Shown in pieces: positions 8,693 to 16,895 of a stretch of 64,000 nt of DNA (position 1 is its first letter; each line of letters starts with the position of its first letter). Below the pieces are notes generated by a model. The model ran no database searches. It saw only the letters and a list, made by a program, of their open reading frames with translations, and was not told where the DNA came from. This DNA is from Dermabacter sp. p3-SID358 (GTDB taxonomy: Bacteria; Actinomycetota; Actinomycetes; Actinomycetales; Dermabacteraceae), in assembly GCF_025147465.1 (NCBI RefSeq), contig NZ_JALXOZ010000010.1, positions 29,919 through 93,918 on the forward strand. Direction: 5' to 3'. The position numbers and the translations under genes were made by a program.

Positions 8693-9205
8693 GTGAACCC
8701 TGCCCAATCTGCGGCCGCTGATCCCACGAGCCTGTTCGACTTCACTGTCGCGGGCGCGAATGGCGAACCGAGGGACCTCTCCGAGTTCACGGGTAAGGTC
8801 ACTCTCGTCGTGAACACCGCGAGTGAATGCGGCTTCACTCCCCAGTATGAAGGTCTCCAGGAGCTTCAGGAACGCTTCGAGGAACGCGGTTTTAGCGTTC
8901 TCGCATTCCCGTGTAATCAGTTCGGCAACCAGGAACCCGGCTCGATGGAGGAGATCGTCGATTTCTGCGAGACGCGCTACCGTACGAGTTTTCCCGTATT
9001 CGCGAAGGTCGATGTCAACGGCACGAATGCCGATCCACTCTTCACGTGGCTTGAGGAGCAACGCGGCGGCATGCTCGGCGGTCGCATCGCGTGGAATTTC
9101 ACGAAGTTCCTCGTGGGCCGCGATGGACACGTCATTCGACGCTTCGCACCTCCCATTCCCCCGTCGCGCATTGCGACATCTATTACGAAGGCTCTCGCGG
9201 CCTAA
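8693..9205 (+). CDS. Glutathione peroxidase-family (thiol) peroxidase
   Basis: 170 residues, thioredoxin fold. The peroxidatic cysteine is in NTASECGFT (Cys46); the Gln76 region in FPCNQFGNQ and Trp134 in WNFTKFLV complete the active site. It has Cys rather than selenocysteine. In an actinobacterium the reductant is more likely thioredoxin or mycothiol-linked than glutathione. GTG start at 8693 after GAAGGATCTCTC. It lies 56 bases after the kinase gene and 21 bases before the SPFH gene, so co-transcription is likely. Confidence 0.93.
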   Translation: MNPAQSAAADPTSLFDFTVAGANGEPRDLSEFTGKVTLVVNTASECGFTPQYEGLQELQERFEERGFSVLAFPCNQFGNQEPGSMEEIVDFCETRYRTSFPVFAKVDVNGTNADPLFTWLEEQRGGMLGGRIAWNFTKFLVGRDGHVIRRFAPPIPPSRIATSITKALAA

Positions 9206-9226
9206 ACCCTATAGAAAGGACCTTCC

Positions 9227-10351
9227 TTGGAAGCTCTCGTCGGCATTCTCACCGGTGGTGGCATCTTCCTCGTCATCATCATCGTCGTGCTTGCGCTGCT
9301 CTTCGGCGGCCTGCGCTCCTCGATCCTCTTCACCGTGAAAACGCAGGAAAACGTCATCGTGGAACGCTTCGGCAAGTTTCTGCGTGTTGCGAAGCCGGGT
9401 CTGAACACAAAGATCCCGTTCATGGACACGCTCACGAAGCCGATCTCGCTGCGTATCCGCCAGCTCGAGGTCAACATCGAGTCGAAAACGAAAGACAACG
9501 TGTTCGTGACGGTCCCAGTCGCAGTCCAATACGTGATCCGCGAGGAATCCGTTCAGGATGCGTACTACCGCCTTTCGAATCCCGAGGCGCAGATTCGCAG
9601 CTACGTGTTTGACACGGTGCGTTCGGCACTTTCGGGCCTCGATCTTGACGCGGCCTTTGAGTCGAAGGATGACATCGCCCGCAGCGTCGAGGCGACCCTT
9701 TCGACCCGCATGCAAGAGTTCGGCTTCCACATCGTCAACACACTTGTCCAGGACATTTCCCCGGATCAGCGCGTGCGCGACTCCATGAACTCCATTAACG
9801 CCGCGCAGCGAGACCGCGTGGCCGCGCAGTCCCTCGCTGAGGCCGACAAGATCAAGCGTGTCACGCAGGCCGAGGCCGAGGCCGAGTCGAAGCGCCTCCA
9901 GGGTGAGGGTGTCGCGGCGCAGCGCCGTGCGATCGCGATGGGCATTGCAGAGCAGTACGAAATGCTCAAGCAGGTGGGCATCGAGAATACGGCCGAGGAG
10001 CTGCTGCTCATGACCCAGTACTTCGACACGATGCAGGACGTGGCCCGCAACGGTCGCTCGAACGTGCTGTTCCTGCCGTCAAACCCGTCGTCGGTGGGTG
10101 CGATGGGCGACGAGATCCGTTCGGCTCTCCTGCAGGCACAAGCGGCAAACGACACGATCAACGGGGACTCGACTCCCGTGAACCCCGCCGAGCCTGTCGA
10201 CGGCGAAGGCAATTCGCGCGAGCACCTTGAACGCCTCCGTGCCGAGGCCAAGGAACGCGCCCGCCGCGCAAAGGAAGAGGCGCGCCGCAACGCCGAGGAT
10301 GCTGCGCAGAGCGCCCGCGAACGCTTCGACAACGAAGAGCCGAATCTCTAA
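9227..10351 (+). CDS. SPFH/band-7 (stomatin-like) membrane protein
   Basis: 374 residues. One N-terminal TM segment (residues 9-29, FLVIIIVVLALLFGG) is followed by a band-7 domain from about 35 (VIVERFGKFLRVAKPGLNTK), a coiled coil from about 190 rich in Ala/Glu/Gln (AEAEAESKRLQGEGVAAQRR), and a charged Arg/Glu tail (KERARRAKEEARRNAE). These proteins oligomerise on membranes and often assist proteases or organise microdomains. No NfeD partner is adjacent. TTG start at 9227 is supported by AAAGGACC upstream. A bidirectional terminator follows. Confidence 0.9.
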   Translation: MEALVGILTGGGIFLVIIIVVLALLFGGLRSSILFTVKTQENVIVERFGKFLRVAKPGLNTKIPFMDTLTKPISLRIRQLEVNIESKTKDNVFVTVPVAVQYVIREESVQDAYYRLSNPEAQIRSYVFDTVRSALSGLDLDAAFESKDDIARSVEATLSTRMQEFGFHIVNTLVQDISPDQRVRDSMNSINAAQRDRVAAQSLAEADKIKRVTQAEAEAESKRLQGEGVAAQRRAIAMGIAEQYEMLKQVGIENTAEELLLMTQYFDTMQDVARNGRSNVLFLPSNPSSVGAMGDEIRSALLQAQAANDTINGDSTPVNPAEPVDGEGNSREHLERLRAEAKERARRAKEEARRNAEDAAQSARERFDNEEPNL

Positions 10352-10367
10352 TCGCTTCGCCATTCAT

Positions 10368-10406
10368 CAAAAGGCGGGTCCGGATTCCTCCGGGCCCGCC
10401 TTTTTC
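10368..10406. terminator. Bidirectional terminator
   Basis: AAAAGGCGGGTCCGG and CCGGGCCCGCCTTTTT form a long stem around ATTCCT, with A and T runs on both sides. It serves both the SPFH gene and the convergent aldo-keto reductase gene. Confidence 0.9.
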
Positions 10407-10424
10407 GTGCGAGTGGGCCGCGCC

Positions 10425-11366
10425 TTAGCGTTTCGGTAGGAGCTCCCTATCGAGGGCGTCCTTCTCGCCTGTTTCGAGCGCGAAGCCCATCGCTTTCGCC
10501 GAATCAGCGATCGAGGCCGGGCGCGAAGCGCCAGGGATGGGGAGCACGTGATCGCCTAGCGACATCTCCCAGGCGAGAACCACCTGCTGCGGGCTTACGC
10601 TGTGTAAACGCGCGACCTCAGCAACCGCGGGGAAGCGCCCGCCCACTTCGGCCGCCCCTCCGCCCGTGCCGCCAAGAGGCGACCACGGCACGAACGTGAT
10701 TCCGTGCTCGCCGCAGAACTGGAGCTCGTCCCAACTCGTGTGGTTGAAGCGCGGCGAGAACTCGTTTTGCACGGCCGCGAGGTTGCCCTCGCCGAGCACC
10801 TCGAGGGCGATCTCGATTTCCTCGACGCTCGCGTTCGAGATGCCGATGTTCTTCACGTGGCCCTCGTCCTTGAGCACCGCAAGAGTTTCGATGGCCTCGG
10901 AATACAGGCGCGTGCGGTCGGGGCGGTGCAGGTAGTACAGGTCGATCTTCTCGACCCCGAGATTCGTCTTCGAGCGCACGACGGCGGTGCGGAAGTGACC
11001 CACAGAGCTGTCGCGGCCCCACTTTTCGCCTTCGGCGCGCGTAATGCCGCCCTTCGTGGCAACGGCGATGTTCGCGCGGTCGAAGTCAGGGTGCGCGGCG
11101 CCGTAGGCCTCGAGGGCGTCGGCGACCTGGCGTTCATTATGGCCCACCTTGTTCCACGCAGGGGCGTAGATGTCGGCGGTGTCGATGAGCGTGATTCCCG
11201 AATCGAGCGCGGCGGCTACAGTCGCGCGTGTGTTCTCAACGTCGTCCGCTTTGTTCTCGAACGAGAGTGGCATTGCCCCGAGGCCGAGCGGTGTCACTTC
11301 GATACGCCCGATCGAGCGCGGAGAGTAGGCGAAAGGCGCCAGACGTGCGGTATCTGCTTTTGTCAT
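10425..11366 (-). CDS. Aldo/keto reductase
   Basis: 313 residues, NADPH-dependent TIM-barrel oxidoreductase. Tetrad elements are TADIY (Asp and Tyr), ATKGG (Lys) and YYLHRPD (His). LGLGAMPLSF opens the barrel and the C-terminal part IPGASRPASI binds the coenzyme phosphate. It most resembles the AKR groups that reduce small aldehydes; the physiological substrate is unknown. It is downstream of the MalY/PatB gene on the same strand with a 9-base gap, so they form an operon. Confidence 0.92.
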   Translation of the reverse strand: MTKADTARLAPFAYSPRSIGRIEVTPLGLGAMPLSFENKADDVENTRATVAAALDSGITLIDTADIYAPAWNKVGHNERQVADALEAYGAAHPDFDRANIAVATKGGITRAEGEKWGRDSSVGHFRTAVVRSKTNLGVEKIDLYYLHRPDRTRLYSEAIETLAVLKDEGHVKNIGISNASVEEIEIALEVLGEGNLAAVQNEFSPRFNHTSWDELQFCGEHGITFVPWSPLGGTGGGAAEVGGRFPAVAEVARLHSVSPQQVVLAWEMSLGDHVLPIPGASRPASIADSAKAMGFALETGEKDALDRELLPKR

Positions 11367-11375
11367 AGCCTCAGC

Positions 11376-12608
11376 CTATCGCCCATGCACCTTTGCAAGG
11401 CGCGCCAACGCCTCTTCGAGGACCCGCGTGGGCGTGCCGAGGTTGAGTCGTTCAAATCCGGGCGCACCGAAGCTTCGCCCGTGCTCGAAGAACACGTGTG
11501 CTTCCTCGTCGTGCAGGCGCGTCAGCTCGCTCTCGTCGATCCCGAGCGGGCGGAAGTCGATCCACTGGAGATAGGTTCCCTCAAGCGGCGAGATCACCAC
11601 TCCCGGGAAATGCTGCGCAAAGAACTCCCTGCTCACGCGATCGTTTCGAGCGATAAGTTCAAGGAGTCCCTCGAGCCACTCTCCCGCTTTCGTGTAGGCA
11701 AGTTCAGTTGCCGGGTAGCCGAGACAGTTCACGAAATGAAAACCCCACGCCTCGAGTTCACGCTCGTAAGCGGTGCGAAGCTCAGCGTTCTCGGTGATCG
11801 CCCAGCTCGTTTGGATCCCCGCGAGGTTGAAGCTCTTCGAGGCCGAGGAGAGCGTAATGGTACGGGAAGTCGCATCCTCGCTTATTGCCGCAAACGGGAT
11901 GTGCTCGAAACCCTCGTGCACGATGTCAGCGTGGATCTCGTCGGCAATGACTGTCACGTCGTTTGCGCGTGCGAGATGAGCGATCTCCTCGAGCTCGGTG
12001 TAGGTCCACACGCGGCCCGTGGGATTGTGCGGGGAGCACAGCATGAGCGCCGAGACGTCATCGCCCTCGAGCGCTTCGGCAAGCGCCGCGAAATCCAGGC
12101 GGTAGCGCCCTCCCTCACCGTCGAGAGGAACGCGCACCACGCGGCGGCCAGTCTTTTCGATGGAGTCCACCATGGGTGGGTACGCGGGCGTCAAGAGTGC
12201 AACCCCGTCGCCTTGCTCGCTCGCTGCCCGCACCGCCGCAAACAGCCCCGTAACAACCCCGGGCATGAGCGAAATCCAGCTCGTATCAATCGCCCAGCGG
12301 TGACGCACCGCTTGCCACATTTGAATCGCTGAAAAGAAGGCGGGCGTCGGACCCGTATACCCCAAAACCGCGCCCTCGAGATGTTTCTGAAGCCCGCGCG
12401 TAATCTCCGGGGCAGGCAGGAAGTCGAGGTCCGCTGTCGAGAATGGCGCGATGCCCGCGGGCACGTCCCCTCCCCGCTCGCGCATAAGCTCCCACTTCGC
12501 GGAGCCCGTGTCCGTGCGATCCACAAGAGTCTCGAAATCGTAGGTGGACGTGCGCGTCACGGGGCTTACCTCTTTCTGGTCATCGTCGAACATGTCAGCA
12601 ACACCCAT
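11376..12608 (-). CDS. MalY/PatB-type PLP-dependent C-S beta-lyase
   Basis: 410-residue fold-type I aminotransferase-like enzyme. PLP Lys258 is in SSASKSFNLAG, CSPHNPTGRVW supplies the Asn, and ADEIHADIV the Asp that contacts the pyridine nitrogen. FSTADLDFLPAPEI near residue 56 is typical of MalY/PatB cystathionine beta-lyases, which release homocysteine, ammonia and pyruvate from cystathionine. ATG at 12608; Met6 (12593) is an alternative. The ATG lies inside one arm of the inverted repeat shared with the divergent GT2 gene. Operon with the aldo/keto reductase. Confidence 0.92.
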   Translation of the reverse strand: MGVADMFDDDQKEVSPVTRTSTYDFETLVDRTDTGSAKWELMRERGGDVPAGIAPFSTADLDFLPAPEITRGLQKHLEGAVLGYTGPTPAFFSAIQMWQAVRHRWAIDTSWISLMPGVVTGLFAAVRAASEQGDGVALLTPAYPPMVDSIEKTGRRVVRVPLDGEGGRYRLDFAALAEALEGDDVSALMLCSPHNPTGRVWTYTELEEIAHLARANDVTVIADEIHADIVHEGFEHIPFAAISEDATSRTITLSSASKSFNLAGIQTSWAITENAELRTAYERELEAWGFHFVNCLGYPATELAYTKAGEWLEGLLELIARNDRVSREFFAQHFPGVVISPLEGTYLQWIDFRPLGIDESELTRLHDEEAHVFFEHGRSFGAPGFERLNLGTPTRVLEEALARLAKVHGR

Positions 12609-12646
12609 CGTACGGTGAGTACTCTCGGCTCGTCACCGTACGATGG
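12605..12646. promoter_or_regulatory. Perfect inverted repeat spanning two divergent start codons
   Basis: CCATCGTACGGTGA (12605-12618) and TCACCGTACGATGG (12633-12646) are exact 14-base complements around a 14-base spacer. Each arm contains the ATG of one divergent gene (12608 minus, 12643 plus), so both genes share the leader TCACCGTACG-ATGG. An operator, or a mirror-image leaderless promoter, would explain it. Confidence 0.55.
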
Positions 12647-13686
12647 TTCCCATGCGTGAAGCCCCTCTGATCTCGTTCGTCGTGCCCTGCTACAACTCGG
12701 CGGAGTACATGCAACGGGGTATCGACTCGATTCTTTTCGAGGGCGAGGAGGCGCGCGAGCGCATCGAGATCATCCTCGTGAACGACGGTTCGACGGACGA
12801 TACGGAACAGATCGCGCGCGAGTACGAAGAGCATTACCCGGATACCGTGCACGTCGTGAACCAAGAAAATGGTGGGCACGGCGCCGCCGTCATGGCAGGC
12901 GTTCACGCGGCGGCGGGGACATACCTCAAGGTTCTCGATTCCGACGACCGCCTCGACACGCGAGCTCTCACGGCGCTGCTCGACACCGTCGCATCATTCC
13001 CGCCGGATAACCGCCCCGACGTCGTGCTCACCGACTACGTGTACGACAACCACGCGCTCAAGAAGAATCGCCGCATCAGCTACCGCAGCACCGTTCCCGC
13101 GCGCCGCACGGTCACGTGGGATCAAGTGTCCCGCCCCCGCATGGGCAGCTACTTTCTCATGCACGCGATCCTCTACAAGCGCAGCGTTCTGCTCGAATCC
13201 GGCCTCGAGCTGCCACGCCACACGTTCTACGTAGACAACCTTTACGCGTCGATCCCGCTCCGGCACACGCACACGCTCCACTACCTGCCCGTGCCGCTTT
13301 ACTATTACTTCATTGGCCGCGAGGATCAGAGCGTTAACGAGAAGATCATGATTTCGAGGCTTGACCAGCAGCTTCGCGTCAACAGGATCATGATCGACGA
13401 GCTACGCGTCGACAATATCGCTTCGCGTTCGCTTCGCCGCTACTTGCTTCACTACCTCACGATCATCACGAGCATTTCGCTCACGTTCGCTGTTCTCGCG
13501 AAGACCCCGGAGGCGAAAGCCCAGGGCCGCGACCTGCTCGCCTACCTCAAGTCACACAACTACCCCGCGTACAAGGCATATCGCCGCACCCCCATGAGCA
13601 TCGGTCTCAGCGCGCGCGGGCCGGGCGCGCACCGGTTTATTCGCACCACCTACGGGGTCATTCGCAAGCGGTTTGGGTTCAATTAG
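12643..13686 (+). CDS. Family 2 glycosyltransferase
   Basis: 347 residues, GT-A fold, inverting, nucleotide-sugar dependent. SFVVPCYNSAEYMQRGID opens the domain, ILVNDGSTDDT binds the nucleotide, and KVLDSDDRLD carries the metal-binding DxD-like motif near residue 105. No clear TM segment follows, so it is probably a peripheral membrane enzyme. It stands alone, divergent from malY and closed by a terminator, so its acceptor (wall polymer, lipid or exopolysaccharide) is unknown. ATG 12652 is a possible alternative start. Confidence 0.88.
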   Translation: MVPMREAPLISFVVPCYNSAEYMQRGIDSILFEGEEARERIEIILVNDGSTDDTEQIAREYEEHYPDTVHVVNQENGGHGAAVMAGVHAAAGTYLKVLDSDDRLDTRALTALLDTVASFPPDNRPDVVLTDYVYDNHALKKNRRISYRSTVPARRTVTWDQVSRPRMGSYFLMHAILYKRSVLLESGLELPRHTFYVDNLYASIPLRHTHTLHYLPVPLYYYFIGREDQSVNEKIMISRLDQQLRVNRIMIDELRVDNIASRSLRRYLLHYLTIITSISLTFAVLAKTPEAKAQGRDLLAYLKSHNYPAYKAYRRTPMSIGLSARGPGAHRFIRTTYGVIRKRFGFN

Positions 13687-13722
13687 GTCCGACGCTTGCC
13701 CGGCTACCGTCGGAATCTTTTT
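13686..13722 (+). terminator. Terminator built on the dispersed 15-base motif
   Basis: GGTCCGACGCTTGCC (exact motif, 13686-13700) supplies the left arm TCCGACG, which pairs with CGTCGGA (13708-13714), followed by ATCTTTTTC. It begins at the GT2 stop codon. Confidence 0.65.
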
Positions 13723-13806
13723 CACGCGCCGGACCACGCAACCGGGCTGGCTGCCCGTTCCACAACCGCTGGGCCCTGCCAGGATTCTTCGCCGAGCATC
13801 CTTCCT

Positions 13807-14142
13807 TTAGAAGAAGTTGACGAGGAGCACGAACGCTGCCGTGCCCGCTGCAACACTCACGAGGGTGCGGCGCCCGCAGAGAAGGTGCACGGCGATCGTG
13901 ACGGCCGAGGCGATCAGCAGGTGAATGATGCTCCCGGGCTCTTCGGCAAGAGTGCTCTTGAAGGTCGCGAGCGCGAGGATGACGAGGATGCCCGCGGGCA
14001 TCCACACGGCCATAACTCGCACAAATTGAGACTTGCGAAGGGGTTCGAGGATCGCGAACGGGAGAGCGCGAAGCGTGAATGTGACCGCGAAAGCGATCAG
14101 GAGAACCGAGGCGAGGTACCAAAAAGGAATGTCAAGCTGCAT
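13807..14142 (-). CDS. azlD: AzlD-type branched-chain amino acid exporter subunit
   Basis: 111 residues with about four TM segments (YLASVLLIAFAVTF, VRVMAVWMPAGILVILALA, IHLLIASAVTIAVHLL, VAAGTAAFVLLVNF). AzlD is the small subunit of the AzlC/AzlD pair, which exports leucine analogues and branched-chain amino acids. ATG 14142 is chosen because it overlaps the end of azlC by 11 bases, the usual coupling; the longer frame is azlC read out of frame. Confidence 0.88.
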   Translation of the reverse strand: MQLDIPFWYLASVLLIAFAVTFTLRALPFAILEPLRKSQFVRVMAVWMPAGILVILALATFKSTLAEEPGSIIHLLIASAVTIAVHLLCGRRTLVSVAAGTAAFVLLVNFF

Positions 14143-14887
14143 CGTCGCCCTCCATCTCTGCCGGCAGCGGCCTCGTGAGGCGCACGGCGAGGGTGTAGCG
14201 GGCGGCGAGCGTCGCGACAAATCCGATCATCGCGGCGAAGATCGGCTGGCCGGGCATGAGGAGAAGGGCGAGGCCGAACGCCGCGGCGCCGAGAATAAGA
14301 GAAGGGATCTCTTGCTTCGTTCGGCACGCATCGAGGGTCAGCGTGATGAACAGGGCGCACAGCGCGAAGCTCAAGCCGCGAATTTGGAAGGGGATGAAGC
14401 TCGAGAGGAGAACGCCGATGAGACCGCCTCCCACCCAGCAGATCTGCAGCACGGCACCCGCCGAGATGACGCGCGGCTGCGTCCACCCCTTCGGATTAGC
14501 AACGGTGACTGCGAAGATCTCGTCGGTGAGCGAATACATCGCGTAGAACTTCAAGAACGGATTCTTGACGACCTTGAGCGGGAAGTTGAACGCGTAGAAC
14601 ACGTGCCGGAAATTCACGAAGAACGACGCAGCCGCGATGGTCAGGAGAGGCGTGAGCGAGGTGATGAGCGTGATGAGCAGAAGCTCGAGCGAACCTGCGT
14701 ATGCGAAGAAAGACAACGCCGGGGCCATCCACCACGGGAGCCCCGATTGCACAACAAGCAGGCCAAACGCAATACCGATAGGGATCATGCCAAGGCCCGC
14801 GGGAAGAATGAGGAGCGCTCCCTGCGCAATCTCGTGGCGCACCGAATAGGGACGCGCATGCGCGCCAGGCCGCGCCTCAACGCTCAT
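14132..14887 (-). CDS. azlC: AzlC-type branched-chain amino acid exporter
   Basis: 251 residues, polytopic. Family sequence is evident: GLGMIPIGIAFGLLVVQSGL, FFAYAGSLELLL, FFVNFRHVFYAFN and YSLTDEIFAV. It forms the large subunit with AzlD. ATG 14887 is preferred over 14908 because GGGAGAGGGAGA lies just upstream. Lrp/AsnC-type control is common for azl operons, but no such gene is adjacent here. Confidence 0.92.
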   Translation of the reverse strand: MSVEARPGAHARPYSVRHEIAQGALLILPAGLGMIPIGIAFGLLVVQSGLPWWMAPALSFFAYAGSLELLLITLITSLTPLLTIAAASFFVNFRHVFYAFNFPLKVVKNPFLKFYAMYSLTDEIFAVTVANPKGWTQPRVISAGAVLQICWVGGGLIGVLLSSFIPFQIRGLSFALCALFITLTLDACRTKQEIPSLILGAAAFGLALLLMPGQPIFAAMIGFVATLAARYTLAVRLTRPLPAEMEGDDAA

Positions 14888-15031
14888 GCGCGTCTCCCTC
14901 TCCCTCATATCGTTTCCTGTTTCCGCGGTGCGCGGAACGAAGTCAATCTTCGCACGCTCGCGGCATCAGAAGGAACAATTCAGGTCGCTGACCTGTGTAT
15001 ACATTGTGCTGGGAGTGAGGTCGTTGAACCT

Positions 15032-15418
15032 TTACGAGGATAGAGGGTCGCAAATGGCGAGGCCTAAGTCCTGAGCGACAGCGAGCATTTGACTGTCGTG
15101 GCTCACCACAGTGACCGCACTGCCTAACTGGAGGGCGGTCGCAAGATGAATAGCATCGAGCGAACGAAGATGCTGCGGTATCGCCTCAGCGATCGAGAGC
15201 ACTGCATCAGTGAGCGGCGCGACGTCAACATAGCGGAGAAGCAATTCTCGCTCCTGTACCGGCCGCTCCTGACGCCGCAGCACCCGGGTCAACTCAGTTT
15301 GGAGGAGCCTGGAAGAGACCACTCCGCGACCTGCAACGGCCTCTTTAAACCACTCTCGCGCCGACATGCTTCCTTCGAGCACCGCGACCGCCACCGAGGT
15401 GTCAAGGTAGTTCGTCAC
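15032..15418 (-). CDS. vapC: PIN-domain toxin (VapC-like RNase)
   Basis: 128 residues. The acidic PIN residues are visible: NYLDTS (Asp6), LLQTELTR (Glu), RSLDAIHLATAL (Asp) and VSHDSQM (Asp). These coordinate Mg2+ for RNA cleavage, typically tRNA or rRNA. GTG start at 15418 overlaps the antitoxin stop as GTGA, the usual order of antitoxin then toxin. The RNA target is unknown. Confidence 0.9.
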   Translation of the reverse strand: MTNYLDTSVAVAVLEGSMSAREWFKEAVAGRGVVSSRLLQTELTRVLRRQERPVQERELLLRYVDVAPLTDAVLSIAEAIPQHLRSLDAIHLATALQLGSAVTVVSHDSQMLAVAQDLGLAICDPLSS

Positions 15419-15672
15419 CGATCGCCCCTCGCCCAATCGACGAGTTCGTCTATCTCCGACTGCGACGCAGCCGGGCGATTGGGCCAATCATCGTATGAGA
15501 CCGGACCCCGATCGCGGGCCGGCGTTACAGGCAGGGAACCATTCTCTTGCAGCGGGCCAAGCTGCGCCCAGGGACGGTGATGCTTAGTCACGACATAGGT
15601 TTGCCCAGCGGCCGCATCATCGAGCGCGCGAGTGGGGTTCTGCCGGAGTTCGGCCACTGAAATCGTCTTCAT
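15415..15672 (-). CDS. Phd/YefM-type antitoxin
   Basis: 85 residues. The N-terminal Phd fold (MKTISVAELRQNPTRALDDA, then TYVVTKHHRPWAQLGPL) binds DNA, and the C-terminal stretch (SQSEIDELVDWARGD) would wrap around the toxin. It pairs a Phd-class antitoxin with a PIN toxin, a known mixed combination. Autoregulation is suggested by the two AATCTAG copies upstream. Confidence 0.88.
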   Translation of the reverse strand: MKTISVAELRQNPTRALDDAAAGQTYVVTKHHRPWAQLGPLQENGSLPVTPARDRGPVSYDDWPNRPAASQSEIDELVDWARGDR

Positions 15673-15691
15673 GGCTCGAGTGTAGATGCAA

Positions 15692-15708
15692 AATCTAGTC
15701 GAATCTAG
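15692..15708 (-). promoter_or_regulatory. Candidate toxin-antitoxin operator
   Basis: AATCTAG occurs twice with a 10-base period (15692-15698 and 15702-15708), 20-36 bases upstream of the antitoxin ATG in an AT-rich patch with possible -10 elements. Confidence 0.45.
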
Positions 15709-15788
15709 AGCATTGTCCACACCTAGACGCAACAGCATTCGATGACTTCCTCGGATGCAAAGCGCCGGAGGTGTGCAGCTTCTTGCAC

Positions 15789-16799
15789 TCAGTTTGCGGC
15801 GAGGAACTCCTCGAGCGAATCGAGCATCGCTGAACGTTCCGACTCCTCGGCCCACGAAATCTCAATCGAATTGCGAGCAAGCTGCGCGATTTGCTCATTC
15901 GTGAGGTTTTCCTTCTCCGCGAGCGCGAGGAAGTTATCCGCGATGTAGCCACCGAAGTACGCCGGGTCATCGGAGTTGATCGAAACCTTCACCCCGCGGC
16001 CGAGCAAATCCACGATCTCCTTGCCCTTCATCTCTTCCGTCACAAAGGAATTCGACATGGGGCAGCTCGTGAGGCCAATGCTCTTCTCCACCACGAGCTT
16101 CACGAGTTCGGGATCTTCGATGATGTTGGTGCCGTGATCGAGGCGCTCAGCACCGAGCTTCGTGAGTGCGGTGCGAATGTTGTCGATTGAACCGATCTGG
16201 TCGATATCGCAGTGCATCGTGACGCGAAGCCCGTTTTCACGCGCAAGGTCAAAAGCCTCGGCAAACTTCTGCGGCGGGTTGTCGCGCTCATCTGAATCGA
16301 GACCCACGCCCACAAACATGTCCTTGTACGGAAGCGCCGCGCGGAGGGTCTCAAGAGCTGACTCCGCTGACATATCGCGCAAGAAGCACAGGATGAGATC
16401 CGCGCTCACGCCATTCTCACGCGCTTCCTCGACCGCGCGGTAGTAGCCGCGGATGACGGCCTCGAGCTCAACCCCGCGCGTCGTGTGCGCTTGCGGATCG
16501 AAAAAACACTCGGCACGCACGACGCCGTTCTCTTTCGCCCGCGCGAAGTACGCCGAACCAAGCGCATAGAAGTCGTCTTCATCCTGAAGCACGTTCATTG
16601 CCGGGTAGTACACGGCGAGGAACGAGGTGAGCGAATCGAACTCGTACGATGCTTCGACCTCTTCGACAGTCTCCTGACCGATATCAATCCCATTCTTCTT
16701 CGCGAGCTTGAGCTTGAGATCAGGCTCAAGGGTGCCTTCGAGGTGGAGGTGAAGTTCTGCCTTCGGAATGCTGTACGCGAATTCTCGCGAAACGGCCAC
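15789..16799 (-). CDS. Adenosine deaminase-family amidohydrolase with altered HAGE motif
   Basis: 336-residue TIM-barrel metalloenzyme. Zinc ligands fit: HLHLEG (His17, His19), His196, and SINSDDP (Asp277/278); LDHGTN (His222) matches the general His. In adenosine and adenine deaminases the third metal His opens HAGE, whose Glu protonates the purine. Here it reads MHCDIDQ: the Glu position is Ile199, with Asp198 and Asp200 on either side. The protein therefore belongs to a divergent subgroup whose substrate may not be adenosine. GTG start at 16799 after GAGGAGCAATC. Confidence 0.85.
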   Translation of the reverse strand: MAVSREFAYSIPKAELHLHLEGTLEPDLKLKLAKKNGIDIGQETVEEVEASYEFDSLTSFLAVYYPAMNVLQDEDDFYALGSAYFARAKENGVVRAECFFDPQAHTTRGVELEAVIRGYYRAVEEARENGVSADLILCFLRDMSAESALETLRAALPYKDMFVGVGLDSDERDNPPQKFAEAFDLARENGLRVTMHCDIDQIGSIDNIRTALTKLGAERLDHGTNIIEDPELVKLVVEKSIGLTSCPMSNSFVTEEMKGKEIVDLLGRGVKVSINSDDPAYFGGYIADNFLALAEKENLTNEQIAQLARNSIEISWAEESERSAMLDSLEEFLAAN

Positions 16800-16895
16800 G
16801 ATTGCTCCTCAAGATCGTTCGAGTGAGTAATTCTGGGGAGTCCCCTTCTCCATTGTGGCACTACGAGTCACAAGCGACCGTCGGACCCCGAAGCC

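Noticed and set aside
10704..12332. A 542-residue plus-strand frame across the reductase and MalY genes
   Set aside because: It spans two real minus-strand genes and their junction and has no recognisable motif.
15032..15672. Toxin-antitoxin pair as part of the nearby mobile element
   Set aside because: No repeats or transposase lie near it, and the transposon is 13 kb away. It is treated as an independent chromosomal module.
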